A stretch of DNA of 64,000 nt from Collimonas rhizosphaerae (GTDB lineage: Bacteria > Pseudomonadota > Gammaproteobacteria > Burkholderiales > Burkholderiaceae_D): assembly GCF_038896935.1 (NCBI RefSeq), contig NZ_JBANDC010000003.1:1-64000 (forward strand), given 5' to 3'. A program made the position numbers and the translations under genes. Positions 23,248-32,418 of this stretch are shown here, piece after piece (the first letter of the stretch is position 1; every line of letters begins with the position of its first letter). The notes beneath the pieces were generated by a model. The model was not told the origin of the DNA. It saw only the letters and a list, made by a program, of their open reading frames with translations, and did not search any database.

Positions 23248-24666
23248 TCAGATATCTTGCCAGAACGACAATTCATCAGCCTGCCAGCGCAGGCAAATAT
23301 GCGGACCGGGCCCGGTCGCCAGCTGCAGGCAATCCATGCCGATGCCGGCGGCAAACAGGATTTGCTTGCCGCTGCTCACCAGAGGCAGCCGCTCGCGCTC
23401 CCAGGGCGGCACATCGAAGGCCTGGTAGTGATATTTCACGCTCTTGGTGGGGCGGTTCAGCGCCAGCTTGAGGCGCTCGCCGCCAGAACGATATTGAATC
23501 TGCAACGGTTGCGCGCGCAGCCAGTCGGCGGCGATGCCCTGCTCTGCCTGGTCGAAATGCAATACGCCGCCGAATTGCGGAAAGTGCATCTCGGCCTCGC
23601 CGTTCCAGCGAAACGCTTGCGGCTCGATCTCGGAACGGTCGGCATCGTCGCGCGGCGTCAGGAACACCCGGTTACGGTGACGGCGGATATGGCAATCGGG
23701 ATGCGTTACGCATAATTGCGCATCGGCTTTTGCTTCCAGCAGCTGCTGGCGCATTTCGCTCAGCCAGGCGCTGGAAGGCATGCGCAGATGATGCAAGCCG
23801 AACCAGTAGCGCAACAGGTTGTCGATGCGCTCGCCGCTCAGCTGGCGCACCTGCTGCAGATCGAGGCAGGCGCCGTCGGCGCAGAGCGCCATGTCTTGCG
23901 CCGCCAGGTCGATCAGCAGCCGTTGCGTAGTCTGCATGTGCCCCGCACTGCGCGAGAAACGCTCCTGGAATCCAGGGAAATATTGGGCCAGCACCGGCAT
24001 CACCTGCTGGCGCAATGCGTTGCGGGCATAACGCGGATCGTGGTTGGATTCGTCTTCGATATACGTCAGCTGCTGCGCCGCTGCATATTGCTCCAGCGCC
24101 GCCCGCGACACTTTGAGCAGCGGCCGCGCCATCAGCAATTGATCGTCGCCAAGCAAGGTCGGCGCCGTGTTCCAGCGATCCATGCCGGACAGGCCTGCGG
24201 CGCCGGAGCCGCGCAGCAGTTGCAGCAGCACGGTTTCGGCCTGGTCGTCCAGGTGATGCCCGGTCAACAGCAAAGGAACCTGGTGCTGGCGGCACAGATC
24301 GCCCAGCGCCGCATAACGGCTGATGCGCGCCGCCTCTTCCACGCCGCTCTTGTCGCTATGGCGCAATTCGATGCGGCGCGTATCGAACGCCACATCGAGC
24401 GCAGCGCAGGCCGCGGCACAATGGGCTTGCCACTGGTCTGCGTTGGGACTGATGCCGTGATGGATATGGAAAGCGAACAGCTTGACGCCGTGCGCGGCGG
24501 CGTACTGTGCCGCCGCATGCAGCAGGACGCTGGAATCCAGTCCGCCGCTATAGGCCACAGCCAGCCGCACCGGCTGCTGCGAGACAGTTGCGGGGAACGC
24601 TTGCGCGATTCCCGCCAACGTGTTTTCTAAGTACGCACTGATACTTGTAGTAGATGAATTCGACAC
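23248..24666 (-). CDS. tilS: tRNA(Ile)-lysidine synthase
   Basis: A 472-residue PP-loop ATPase that converts C34 of the CAU anticodon of tRNA-Ile2 to lysidine, so that it reads AUA. The ATP loop AYSGGLDSSVLLHA lies near residues 35-48. LLTGHHLDDQAETVLLQLLRGSGAAGLSGM and the later RPLLKVSR are conserved TilS motifs. A C-terminal recognition domain (FDVPPWERERLPLV) is present. The start is GTG 24666, 2 bases after the accA stop, so it is probably co-translated with accA. Essential in most bacteria. Confidence 0.93.
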   Translation of the reverse strand: MSNSSTTSISAYLENTLAGIAQAFPATVSQQPVRLAVAYSGGLDSSVLLHAAAQYAAAHGVKLFAFHIHHGISPNADQWQAHCAAACAALDVAFDTRRIELRHSDKSGVEEAARISRYAALGDLCRQHQVPLLLTGHHLDDQAETVLLQLLRGSGAAGLSGMDRWNTAPTLLGDDQLLMARPLLKVSRAALEQYAAAQQLTYIEDESNHDPRYARNALRQQVMPVLAQYFPGFQERFSRSAGHMQTTQRLLIDLAAQDMALCADGACLDLQQVRQLSGERIDNLLRYWFGLHHLRMPSSAWLSEMRQQLLEAKADAQLCVTHPDCHIRRHRNRVFLTPRDDADRSEIEPQAFRWNGEAEMHFPQFGGVLHFDQAEQGIAADWLRAQPLQIQYRSGGERLKLALNRPTKSVKYHYQAFDVPPWERERLPLVSSGKQILFAAGIGMDCLQLATGPGPHICLRWQADELSFWQDI

Positions 24667-24668
24667 GC

Positions 24669-25643
24669 CTATTCTGCAGCCAGCACTTCCTTGAATTTAC
24701 CGTAACTCATCAGTTTTTCATGGCGTGCGTTCAGCAGGTCCTTGGTCTTGACGCCCTGGAACTGGCGCAGCGTATCGGCCAGCGCGCGCTTGAGCAAGGA
24801 AGCCATCTGTTTCGGATCGCGATGGGCGCCGCCCAACGGTTCGCTGACGATCTTGTCGATCAGGCCGACGGCTTTCAGGCGATGCGCGGTCAGGCCGAGG
24901 GCATCGGCGGCATCGGCGGCGCGTTCGGCGGTTTTCCACAGGATGGAGGCGCAACCTTCAGGCGAAATCACCGAATACGTCGCGTACTGCAGCATCAGGA
25001 CGGCATCGCCGACGGCAATCGCCAAGGCGCCGCCAGAGCCGCCTTCGCCGATGATGGTGGCGATCAGCGGCACTTTCAGCTCAGCCATCGCGTACAGGTT
25101 GTGGCCGATGGCTTCCGACTGCCCGCGCTCTTCGGCGTCGATGCCGGGAAAGGCGCCAGGCGTATCGACAAAGGTGAAAATCGGCAAGCCGAACTTTTCC
25201 GCGACTTTCATCAGGCGCAAGGCTTTGCGATAACCTTCCGGCTTGGGCATGCCGAAATTGCGCAAGGCGCGCTCTTTGGTGTCGCGCCCTTTCTGATGGC
25301 CGATCACCATGCAAGCCTGGCCGTTGAAGCGCGCCAGGCCGCCGACTATCGACTGGTCGTCGGCATAGGTGCGGTCGCCATGCAGCTCGTGGAAATCGGT
25401 GAATATTTCATTCACATAGTCCATGGTGTAAGGACGCTGCGGATGCCGTGAAATCTGCGAAACCTGCCAAGGCGTCAACTTTGCGTAGATGTCCTTGGTC
25501 AATTGCTGGCTTTTTTTCGACAAGCGGTCGATTTCTTCCGAAATGTCCACCGCCGAATCGTCCTGGACGAAACGCAGCTCTTCGATCTTGGCATCTAACT
25601 CGGCGATCGGTTGTTCGAAGCCGAGGAATGTTGTTTTACTCAT
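24669..25643 (-). CDS. accA: Acetyl-CoA carboxylase carboxyltransferase subunit alpha
   Basis: A 324-residue protein matching AccA in length and sequence, starting MSKTTFLGFEQPIAELDAKI. The carboxyltransferase core includes GDRTYADDQSIVGGLARFNG, FVDTPGAFPGIDAEERGQSEAI and GEGGSGGALAIAVGDAVLML. With AccD it moves carboxyl from biotin to acetyl-CoA to make malonyl-CoA for fatty acid synthesis, in the cytosol. Followed almost immediately by tilS. Confidence 0.95.
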   Translation of the reverse strand: MSKTTFLGFEQPIAELDAKIEELRFVQDDSAVDISEEIDRLSKKSQQLTKDIYAKLTPWQVSQISRHPQRPYTMDYVNEIFTDFHELHGDRTYADDQSIVGGLARFNGQACMVIGHQKGRDTKERALRNFGMPKPEGYRKALRLMKVAEKFGLPIFTFVDTPGAFPGIDAEERGQSEAIGHNLYAMAELKVPLIATIIGEGGSGGALAIAVGDAVLMLQYATYSVISPEGCASILWKTAERAADAADALGLTAHRLKAVGLIDKIVSEPLGGAHRDPKQMASLLKRALADTLRQFQGVKTKDLLNARHEKLMSYGKFKEVLAAE

Positions 25644-25693
25644 ATTATTCCCTTGATTAAACCATCATTACCGAACAAATTATTGATAAATCA

Positions 25694-26365
25694 TCACTCG
25701 GCAATGACTTGATATTCTGCAGACATCGCATCCAGGCTACGCCATAGATACCAGGTCGCCACGGTGCGCCATGGCTCCCAATTGGCCGACACTTCGCGCG
25801 CATCGCTGCGCGAAACCGGCTCTCCTGAAAAATAATTGACACTAATGCCCTTAAGCAATCCTAAATCATCCAAAGGCAAAATATTAGGCCGGAGCAAATT
25901 AAATATCAAAAACATCTCCGCTGTCCAGCGCCCGATGCCGCGGATCTGGGTCAGGTCGGCGATGACATCCTCGTCTTCCATCTCCATCCACTGCTCGGCA
26001 TTGACCCGTTTTGCCTTGAAATGGTCGGCCAGGTCAAGAATATAGTCGGCTTTACGCTTAGACAGGCCGCAAGCGGCAAGTTGCTCGGGGCCGGCTTTCA
26101 ACACTTGGGCCGGGGTCGTCTTCGGACAGACTAACAGAAATTTCTGCCATACAGATTCCGCTGCCTTGACCGATATCTGCTGGCCCACCACCGAACGCGC
26201 CAGCGTGGTGAACGCCTCGCCGCGGCCAACCAGGTGCAGGTCGCCGAACTGCGGAATCAGCTTACGCATGATACGGTCACGCTTCATCAGCTCGGTCTTG
26301 GCGTCTTCCCAATACGAAGGCACGAAAAGCCTGGAGTCGACCGCTGTCGCTTTTTCCATACGCAT
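25694..26365 (-). CDS. DNA-3-methyladenine glycosylase II type (HhH-GPD)
   Basis: A 223-residue base-excision repair glycosylase. The helix-hairpin-helix is LTQIRGIGRWTAEMFLIFN (about 138-156), followed by LPLDDLGL where D167 is the catalytic aspartate. Upstream are SVVGQQISVKAAESVWQK (58-75) and the substrate-pocket region. It lacks the N-terminal domain of E. coli AlkA, so it is the short AlkA-like form common in Burkholderiales. It removes alkylated purines. It lies between accA (50-base gap) and cysS (9-base gap), all on one strand. The start is ATG 26365 or the ATG two codons later. Confidence 0.88.
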   Translation of the reverse strand: MRMEKATAVDSRLFVPSYWEDAKTELMKRDRIMRKLIPQFGDLHLVGRGEAFTTLARSVVGQQISVKAAESVWQKFLLVCPKTTPAQVLKAGPEQLAACGLSKRKADYILDLADHFKAKRVNAEQWMEMEDEDVIADLTQIRGIGRWTAEMFLIFNLLRPNILPLDDLGLLKGISVNYFSGEPVSRSDAREVSANWEPWRTVATWYLWRSLDAMSAEYQVIAE

Positions 26366-26374
26366 ATGTTTACG

Positions 26375-27796
26375 TTACGCCCTTCGCCATTCGGTTTGAC
26401 CGCCGGGCTTATCTTCCAGCAAGATGCCTTCGGCCAGCAGTTCCTTGCGAATCAGGTCTGCTGTCGAAAAATCCTTGGCCATTTTTGCCTCTTGACGAGC
26501 TTGAATTTTGAGTAGGATATCTTGCTCTGACAAAGCGGCCAGCGCAATGCCATTTCCGACAACTTCATTGCCGGCGAGTGCGCGGCCTTTCAAAAAATCT
26601 TCAGGAGCACGCTGCAAGAAACCCAGCACGCCGGCCAGGCCTTTCAGCTGGCGAGCCGCTGTTTGCGAGCGGTTCTTGTTGACCTCGTTGGCCAGGTCGA
26701 ACAAGGCGGAGATCGCCATGGGCGTATTAAAATCGTCGTCCATGGCTTGCGCCACGCGCACCGCATGGGCCTCGCTCCAGTCCAGCGGCAAGGCGTCGGC
26801 CGCCACTTCTTTCAGCGCGGTGTACAGGCGGGTCAGTGCTTGCTTGGCATCGTCCAGGTTGCTGTCGGCGTAATTCAGCGGGCTGCGATAGTGCGCGCGC
26901 AGGATGAAGAAGCGCACCACTTCCGCATCGTATTTTTTCAGGACGTCGCGGATCGTGAAAAAATTTCCCAAAGACTTCGACATCTTTTCGTCATCGATAC
27001 GCACAAAGCCGTTGTGCATCCAGTAGTTGACGAACTGGTGGCCGTGCGCGCCCTCCGATTGGGCGATTTCATTTTCGTGGTGCGGGAACTGCAAATCCTG
27101 GCCGCCGCCGTGGATGTCGAACTGCTGCCCCAGCAATTGCTCGGCCATCGCCGAGCATTCGATATGCCAGCCCGGCCGGCCCTGGCCCCAGCGCGAGTTC
27201 CATTTGACTTCTTCCGGCTCGCTTTCCTTCGACGCTTTCCACAATACGAAGTCGAGCGGATCGCGCTTGCCGAGGTTGACGTCGACGCGCTCGCCGGCGC
27301 GCAGGTCGTCGAGCGACTTGCCCGACAGCTTGCCGTAGCCGGCAAAATCACGCACCGAATAATTGACGTCGCCGTCGCGGCCCTGGTAAGCCAGGCCTTT
27401 ATGTTCAAGTTTTTCGATCAAGGCCAGCATCTGCGGCACGAACGCGGTGGCGCGCGGCTCGTGGTCCGGCTTTTGCACGCCAAGCGCAGCCGCGTCCTCG
27501 TCCATGGCCTGGACGAAACGGCCGGTCAGCTGCGAGATGGTTTCGCCATTTTCCACGGCGCGCTTGATGATCTTGTCGTCGATGTCGGTGATGTTGCGCA
27601 CGTAGGTAACGTCCAGGCCCGACTGGCGCAGCCAGCGCTGCACCATGTCGAACACCACCATCACCCGTCCATGACCAAGATGGCAATAGTCGTAAACCGT
27701 CATGCCGCAGACATACATGCGGACCTTGCCTGGTTCGATTGGAGAAAACGGCTGCTTCTCACGCGCCAGCGTGTTATATATTTTCAGGTCGCTCAT
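26375..27796 (-). CDS. cysS: Cysteinyl-tRNA synthetase
   Basis: A 473-residue class I synthetase. It starts MSDLKIYNTLAREKQPFSPI, with the zinc cysteine and signature in VCGMTVYDYCHLGHGR (HLGH = HIGH motif). A further zinc site is in GRPGWHIECSAMAEQLLG and HGGGQDLQFPHHENEIAQSE. KMSKSLGNF is the KMSKS loop. The C-terminal anticodon domain is complete. It charges tRNA-Cys. It is the first gene of the run cysS, glycosylase, accA, tilS, lysC, and is divergent from ppiA with 239 bases between start codons. Confidence 0.95.
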   Translation of the reverse strand: MSDLKIYNTLAREKQPFSPIEPGKVRMYVCGMTVYDYCHLGHGRVMVVFDMVQRWLRQSGLDVTYVRNITDIDDKIIKRAVENGETISQLTGRFVQAMDEDAAALGVQKPDHEPRATAFVPQMLALIEKLEHKGLAYQGRDGDVNYSVRDFAGYGKLSGKSLDDLRAGERVDVNLGKRDPLDFVLWKASKESEPEEVKWNSRWGQGRPGWHIECSAMAEQLLGQQFDIHGGGQDLQFPHHENEIAQSEGAHGHQFVNYWMHNGFVRIDDEKMSKSLGNFFTIRDVLKKYDAEVVRFFILRAHYRSPLNYADSNLDDAKQALTRLYTALKEVAADALPLDWSEAHAVRVAQAMDDDFNTPMAISALFDLANEVNKNRSQTAARQLKGLAGVLGFLQRAPEDFLKGRALAGNEVVGNGIALAALSEQDILLKIQARQEAKMAKDFSTADLIRKELLAEGILLEDKPGGQTEWRRA

Positions 27797-28035
27797 GGGA
27801 AGTTACTGCCTACCGACAGAAATAAGGCACAGAATTAAAGCACAGAAATATTGCACGCCGTTTTACCCATTCGCGCACTTGCGGTGCGGACATCAGTACA
27901 ACTGAATCGCCAAAACTCTTTTGCAGTGTTTAGTTTGATAAAATGTTGCTTTTCGCCGCAGTATATCATTACTGAAAAGCGAAATTACACCACATGAGAC
28001 ATGAAAGCGGTACCACTTACATGAAGGATTTTTTT

Positions 28036-28626
28036 ATGCCAGCATCTCTTAGACTGTCCCGCCGCACGTTCACCCTGGCGTTGACTTCGGCATTGACGGC
28101 TGCCTGTTTCCTGGGCAGCCCGTCGTTAGCCGGCGCCGCAGACAAGCCCCATGTCTTGTTAAAGACCAACATGGGCGACATCGTCATCGAACTCAATCCG
28201 GAAAAGGCGCCAAAGACAGTCAAGAATTTCCTGGGCTATGTAAACAGCGGCCACTATAACGGCACCGTGTTCCACCGCGTCATCGAGAATTTCATGATCC
28301 AGGGCGGCGGCATGACCAAGGACATGGTGGAGAAACCGGCGTCGAACAAGGTAGAAAACGAAGCCAAGAACGGCCTCAAGAACGTACCTTACAGCATCGC
28401 CATGGCGCGCACCGCGGATCCGCAATCGGCCGGCGCGCAATTCTTCATCAATACCAACAACAATGAATTCCTCAACTACCCGGGCCGCGACGGCTGGGGT
28501 TACGCGGTATTCGGCCAGGTCATCAAGGGCACCGACGTAGTCGACAAGATCAAGAAGGTCAAGACCGCCTACCAAGACGTGCCGACCACGCCGGTCATCA
28601 TCGAATCGGCTACAGTAACCAAATAA
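28036..28626 (+). CDS. ppiA: Exported cyclophilin-type peptidyl-prolyl isomerase
   Basis: A 196-residue protein. The start is set at ATG 28036 because AAGGA (28024-28028) is 7 bases upstream; longer readings would cover this site. It has a signal peptide, PASLRLSRRTFTLALTSALT, with probable cleavage after LAGAA. The cyclophilin domain contains FHRVIENFMIQGGG (catalytic Arg), AMARTADPQSAGAQFFINT and GYAVFGQVIKGTDVVDKI. It speeds proline cis-trans isomerisation in the periplasm. It is followed 47 bases later by the cytosolic paralogue ppiB, suggesting a tandem duplication followed by gain of an export signal. Confidence 0.9.
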   Translation: MPASLRLSRRTFTLALTSALTAACFLGSPSLAGAADKPHVLLKTNMGDIVIELNPEKAPKTVKNFLGYVNSGHYNGTVFHRVIENFMIQGGGMTKDMVEKPASNKVENEAKNGLKNVPYSIAMARTADPQSAGAQFFINTNNNEFLNYPGRDGWGYAVFGQVIKGTDVVDKIKKVKTAYQDVPTTPVIIESATVTK

Positions 28627-28673
28627 TTCCCGTTTTTGTCCTTCCCATTTTCAACCATCTGATAGGAAACACC

Positions 28674-29162
28674 ATGGCAGTCCTCCTCACTACCAACCAC
28701 GGCAAGATCAAGATCGAACTCGACGCGGAAAAAGCGCCGAAGAGCGTCGAAAATTTCCTGGCCTATGTCAATGCCGGTCATTACAACGGCACCATTTTCC
28801 ACCGCGTGATCCCTGGCTTCATGGTGCAAGGCGGCGGTTTCGAGCCAGGCATGAAACAGAAGCCAACCAAGGATACGATCGAAAACGAAGCCAAGAACGG
28901 CCTCAAGAACGAACCTTACACGCTGGCGATGGCCCGCACTTCGGCGCCGCACTCGGCCTCCGCGCAGTTTTTCATCAACGTCAAGAACAACAGTTTCCTT
29001 GACTATCCAGGCCAGGACGGCTGGGGCTATTGTGTATTCGGCAAAGTAGTCGAAGGCACCGACATCGTCGACGCCATCGAAAAAGTCAAGACCGGCCGCT
29101 CCGGCATGTTTGCCGATGTGCCGGCGGACGACGTCATCATCGAAAAAGCTGAAGTCGTTTAA
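28674..29162 (+). CDS. ppiB: Cytosolic cyclophilin-type peptidyl-prolyl isomerase
   Basis: A 162-residue cyclophilin without a signal peptide, starting MAVLLTTNHGKIKIELDAEK. The active-site segments FHRVIPGFMVQGGGFEPGM, AMARTSAPHSASAQFFINV and CVFGKVVEGTDIVDAIEKV are intact. It is close in sequence to the exported copy just upstream. The following lpxH starts 15 bases after its stop, so ppiA-ppiB-lpxH are probably transcribed together. Acts in protein folding in the cytosol. Confidence 0.93.
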   Translation: MAVLLTTNHGKIKIELDAEKAPKSVENFLAYVNAGHYNGTIFHRVIPGFMVQGGGFEPGMKQKPTKDTIENEAKNGLKNEPYTLAMARTSAPHSASAQFFINVKNNSFLDYPGQDGWGYCVFGKVVEGTDIVDAIEKVKTGRSGMFADVPADDVIIEKAEVV

Positions 29163-29177
29163 TCCAGACTCCTTCTC

Positions 29178-29966
29178 ATGACAGCCTCAGTCTCAAACAA
29201 GCCAGGCGCCGTTCAGGCGCTGTTCATCTCAGACCTGCACCTGCAGGCAGCGCACCCGCGCACCACCCAAGCCTTCGTGGATTTCCTGCAGGAACAGGCA
29301 AAGCGGGCGCCGCAACTGTATCTGCTGGGAGACTTGTTCGAGTACTGGGCTGGCGATGACGACCTGGAAACGCCGTACAACCGCGGAATTGCCGAAGCAA
29401 TCCGGCAAGTCAGCGATAGCGGCGTCCAGGTTTTCTGGATTGCAGGCAATCGCGATTTCCTGGTGGGCGACAGCTTCGCGCAAGCGGCCGGCATGACCAT
29501 GCTGCCGGACCCGTCCGTCATCACCGTGGGCGGCCGGCGCCTGGCGATCGCCCATGGCGACGCCCAGTGTACCGACGACCTGGCTTACATGGAATTTCGC
29601 GCGCAAGTACGGCAACCGCAATGGCAAGCGCAGTTCCTCGCTCTGCCGCTGGCGCAGCGCAAGGCGATCATCGCCGGCGTACGCAAGGAAAGCCAGGAAG
29701 AACAGCGCCACAAAACGATGGAAATCATGGACGTCAATCAGGCAGCGATCGATGCCCTGTTTGACAGCACCGCCACCGACACCCTGATCCACGGCCATAC
29801 CCACAGGCCCGCACACCACCTCTCAGGCGAAGGCGAGACCGCCCGCAGCCGCTACGTACTGCCGGACTGGGAATACGACGTCAAGGCGCAACGAGGCGGC
29901 TGGATCGCAATCGATGCGGACGGCGCGATCCGGCGTTTTGGCCATGACGGCCAGGAACTCGCCTAA
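29178..29966 (+). CDS. lpxH: UDP-2,3-diacylglucosamine diphosphatase
   Basis: A 262-residue metallophosphoesterase of lipid A synthesis, which cleaves UDP-2,3-diacylglucosamine to lipid X plus UMP. Metal-binding motifs are all present: FISDLHL (D-x-H), LLGDLFEYWAGDDD (GD), AGNRDFLVG (GNRD, the LpxH-specific form of GNH), IAHGDAQCTDD and HGHTHRPA. Peripheral inner-membrane enzyme. It is the third gene of the ppiA-ppiB-lpxH run and ends convergent with yceH (9 bases between). Confidence 0.94.
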   Translation: MTASVSNKPGAVQALFISDLHLQAAHPRTTQAFVDFLQEQAKRAPQLYLLGDLFEYWAGDDDLETPYNRGIAEAIRQVSDSGVQVFWIAGNRDFLVGDSFAQAAGMTMLPDPSVITVGGRRLAIAHGDAQCTDDLAYMEFRAQVRQPQWQAQFLALPLAQRKAIIAGVRKESQEEQRHKTMEIMDVNQAAIDALFDSTATDTLIHGHTHRPAHHLSGEGETARSRYVLPDWEYDVKAQRGGWIAIDADGAIRRFGHDGQELA

Positions 29967-29975
29967 TCAAACCGC

Positions 29976-30698
29976 TTAATCAAACTGCCGCTTGAATTCG
30001 GCAAACTGCGCCGATAAATCATCCATTTGCCGCCGCAAGCCGGCAACCTCGTCTTCCAGCTGGGCGATCCGGTCCTGGCTGGCGCTTTTCACCACCGAGG
30101 CGCTGCCTGACATCGCATCCGCTATTGCCTGCTGCTCCAGCAGCGCTTCACCCGCCAGCAAGTGCGCGTAGCGCGATTCCTTGGTGCCGGGCGCTTTCGC
30201 CAGGCGCGCCACCAGCGGCGGATATTTGTCGGCCAGGAACTGCAAAGCCGTTTCGACCTCTCCCACCGAACCGAATTCATGCAGCCTGCCGCTACGGCTG
30301 CGCAACTCGCCCGCGGTCTGGATCCCGCGCAGCATCAAGATCGTCAACACCGCCAGCTTGTCCTGCTCCAACAGCCACTTGACGCGCATCCGGTGTTCAT
30401 ACTTGGCAACCCGGGCGCCGGCCTGGTTGACTTCGACCACCAGCTTGCGCTGCATCAGGCGCTGCAAGATATCCAGCACAGTCGATTCGGCGATAGCCAT
30501 GACCGGATCCCGGCTCGACAGCTGGTTGCAGCCATTGGTCAAGGTATTCAGGGACAAGGGATAGTTGTCCGGCGTCAGCGCCTCTTTCTCGGCCAGGACC
30601 GCCAGTACGCGAACTTCAAACTGGTCGAGGAATTCATCGGCTGCGCCCTCAACGATCGGTACGTCGCCAGCCGGGATACCGCTCACTTCCTGATTCAT
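29976..30698 (-). CDS. yceH: DUF480/YceH-family protein
   Basis: A 240-residue protein with two winged-helix-like halves, matching YceH (UPF0502). LDQFEVRVLAVLAEKEALTP (27-46) and PLSLNTLTNGCNQLSSRDPV are the family signatures. The C-terminal end forms a short coiled coil (SQDRIAQLEDEVAGLRRQMD). Function is not established, although the fold suggests DNA binding. It is on the same strand as cysE, 24 bases downstream of it, so they may be co-transcribed. Confidence 0.88.
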   Translation of the reverse strand: MNQEVSGIPAGDVPIVEGAADEFLDQFEVRVLAVLAEKEALTPDNYPLSLNTLTNGCNQLSSRDPVMAIAESTVLDILQRLMQRKLVVEVNQAGARVAKYEHRMRVKWLLEQDKLAVLTILMLRGIQTAGELRSRSGRLHEFGSVGEVETALQFLADKYPPLVARLAKAPGTKESRYAHLLAGEALLEQQAIADAMSGSASVVKSASQDRIAQLEDEVAGLRRQMDDLSAQFAEFKRQFD

Positions 30699-30722
30699 TA
30701 CTCTGCCTCCTGGCGCGCCGCC

Positions 30723-31472
30723 TTATTCGACCAGCTTGTTGAGCTGGTCCGGATCAAATTTCTCTAGTTCAGGCAAGCCTTCGCAGGCAATGCCCGACTT
30801 CTTCAGCAAGGCGATGATGCGTTCTATCTGATGCTCCTGCGCGGCGGCGTTGTCGATCAAGCCGTGCAAAGCCTTGGACAAGGGATCGTCGCCGTTGGGG
30901 GTAACGCCGTAGGCGGCAAACATGCGCGCCGCGGCCTCATCCTTGCCGCCGCTGCTTTCTTTCTGGACGATGCGCGCGGGATTGCCGACCGCGGTCGCTC
31001 CCGGCGGCACTTCCTTGACCACCACCGCGTTGGAGCCGACCTTGGCGCCCTCGCCCACCGTGAAGCCGCCCAGCACCTTGGCGCCGGCGCCGATGATGGC
31101 GCCGCGCGCCAGGGTCGGATGGCGCTTGGCGCCCTTGTTCAGCGAAGTGCCGCCGAGGGTGACGCCCTGGTATATCGTGCAGTCGTCGCCGACTTCAGCA
31201 GTTTCGCCGATCACCACGCCGAAGCCGTGGTCGATGAATACCCGCCGGCCTATGGTTGCGCCGGGATGGATTTCAATCCCGGTAAAAGTACGCGCCACCT
31301 GCGAAATGAAACGGCCTGGCCATTTGAAGCCGTTGTGCCAGCAATGATGCGCCCAGCGGTGCAGGATGATGGCGTGCAGGCCTGGATAGCAAGTCAGCAC
31401 TTCCCACTGGGTGCGTGCGGCGGGATCACGCGCCATGATGTTGGCAATGTCTTCACGAATGCGGCTGAACAT
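30723..31472 (-). CDS. cysE: Serine O-acetyltransferase
   Basis: A 249-residue left-handed beta-helix enzyme, the first step of cysteine synthesis (serine plus acetyl-CoA to O-acetylserine). It starts MFSRIREDIANIMARDPAAR. The hexapeptide region contains IHPGATIGRRVFIDHGFGVV with the catalytic H in DHG, then TIYQGVTLGGT, IGAGAKVLGGFTVGEGAKVG. It is of the shorter CysE form seen in betaproteobacteria. Cytosolic. Upstream lies a 175-base gap to rlmB with no gene. Confidence 0.93.
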   Translation of the reverse strand: MFSRIREDIANIMARDPAARTQWEVLTCYPGLHAIILHRWAHHCWHNGFKWPGRFISQVARTFTGIEIHPGATIGRRVFIDHGFGVVIGETAEVGDDCTIYQGVTLGGTSLNKGAKRHPTLARGAIIGAGAKVLGGFTVGEGAKVGSNAVVVKEVPPGATAVGNPARIVQKESSGGKDEAAARMFAAYGVTPNGDDPLSKALHGLIDNAAAQEHQIERIIALLKKSGIACEGLPELEKFDPDQLNKLVE

Positions 31473-31647
31473 AAGGGTGTCGGATGTATGCGGAGGCGTA
31501 ATGTTATTCCAAATTGCGCCTGCCGTCTTTTGCTGCGAAAGTCGGGGAAACCGATGAACCGGTTTCAGGCCGGACTGGGAACATCCGAATCGCCGCCACG
31601 CAGGACAGACCGGCGGCGTGATTCAGAATGGATAAGGCAGATTGGGA

Positions 31648-32391
31648 TCAACAACCCTTGACCATGCGCTGGCGGCGGGCTTCGTACAGGCAGACGCCAG
31701 ACGCCACCGACACGTTCAGGCTTTCAACCGAACCGAACATCGGCACGTTGACCAGCACGTCGCAGGTTTCGCGCGTCAGGCGGCGCATGCCCTCGCCTTC
31801 GGAACCCATGACCAGCGCTGCCGGCCCGGAAAAATCGGCTTCGTACAAACCCTTTTCGCCGTCTTCGCTGGTGCCGATCAGCCAGATTTCACGTTCTTTC
31901 AGCTCGCGCAAGGTGCGCGCCAGGTTGGTCACGGTAATGTAAGGCACGGTTTCGGCGGCGCCGCTGGCCACCTTGGCGGCGGTCGCATTCAAGCCTACCG
32001 CGCGGTCCTTCGGTGCAATCACGGCATGGGCGCCGGCGCCGTCGGCTACCCGCAGGCAAGCGCCCAGGTTGTGCGGATCGGTGATGCCGTCCAGCACCAG
32101 CAGCAGCGGCGGACCGACGATCGCATCCAGCAGTTCATCCAGGTTGCGCGCCAGCGACAGCTCGCCGGCTTTTGCCACCACGCCTTGATGGCGGCGAGTG
32201 CCGACAATATTCGACAAGCGCGCATCATCCACCGGGATCACACGCACGCCGGCTGCCTTGGCGGCATTCAGCAGGTCTTGCATGCGGCGGTCGACGCGGC
32301 CGGCATCCACATAAATCTCTTCCACCGACGATGCTTCATGACGCAGACGCGCGGTGACGGCGTGAAAGCCGAAAATCATTTTACTTTTCAT
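31648..32391 (-). CDS. rlmB: 23S rRNA (guanosine-2251 2'-O)-methyltransferase
   Basis: A 247-residue SpoU-type (SPOUT) methyltransferase. It has an N-terminal substrate-binding domain (MIFGFHAVTARLRHEASSVE) and a C-terminal knotted domain with LLVLDGITDPHNLGACLRVA (motif 1 with catalytic Asn/Arg), LVMGSEGEGMRRLTRETCDV (motif 2) and SLNVSVASGVCLYEARRQRM (motif 3). It methylates G2251 in the peptidyl-transferase centre. It lies 27 bases after rnr on the same strand, an arrangement also found in E. coli. Confidence 0.95.
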   Translation of the reverse strand: MKSKMIFGFHAVTARLRHEASSVEEIYVDAGRVDRRMQDLLNAAKAAGVRVIPVDDARLSNIVGTRRHQGVVAKAGELSLARNLDELLDAIVGPPLLLVLDGITDPHNLGACLRVADGAGAHAVIAPKDRAVGLNATAAKVASGAAETVPYITVTNLARTLRELKEREIWLIGTSEDGEKGLYEADFSGPAALVMGSEGEGMRRLTRETCDVLVNVPMFGSVESLNVSVASGVCLYEARRQRMVKGC

Positions 32392-32418
32392 ATTCTCAGA
32401 ATCTATCTATCAATCGAT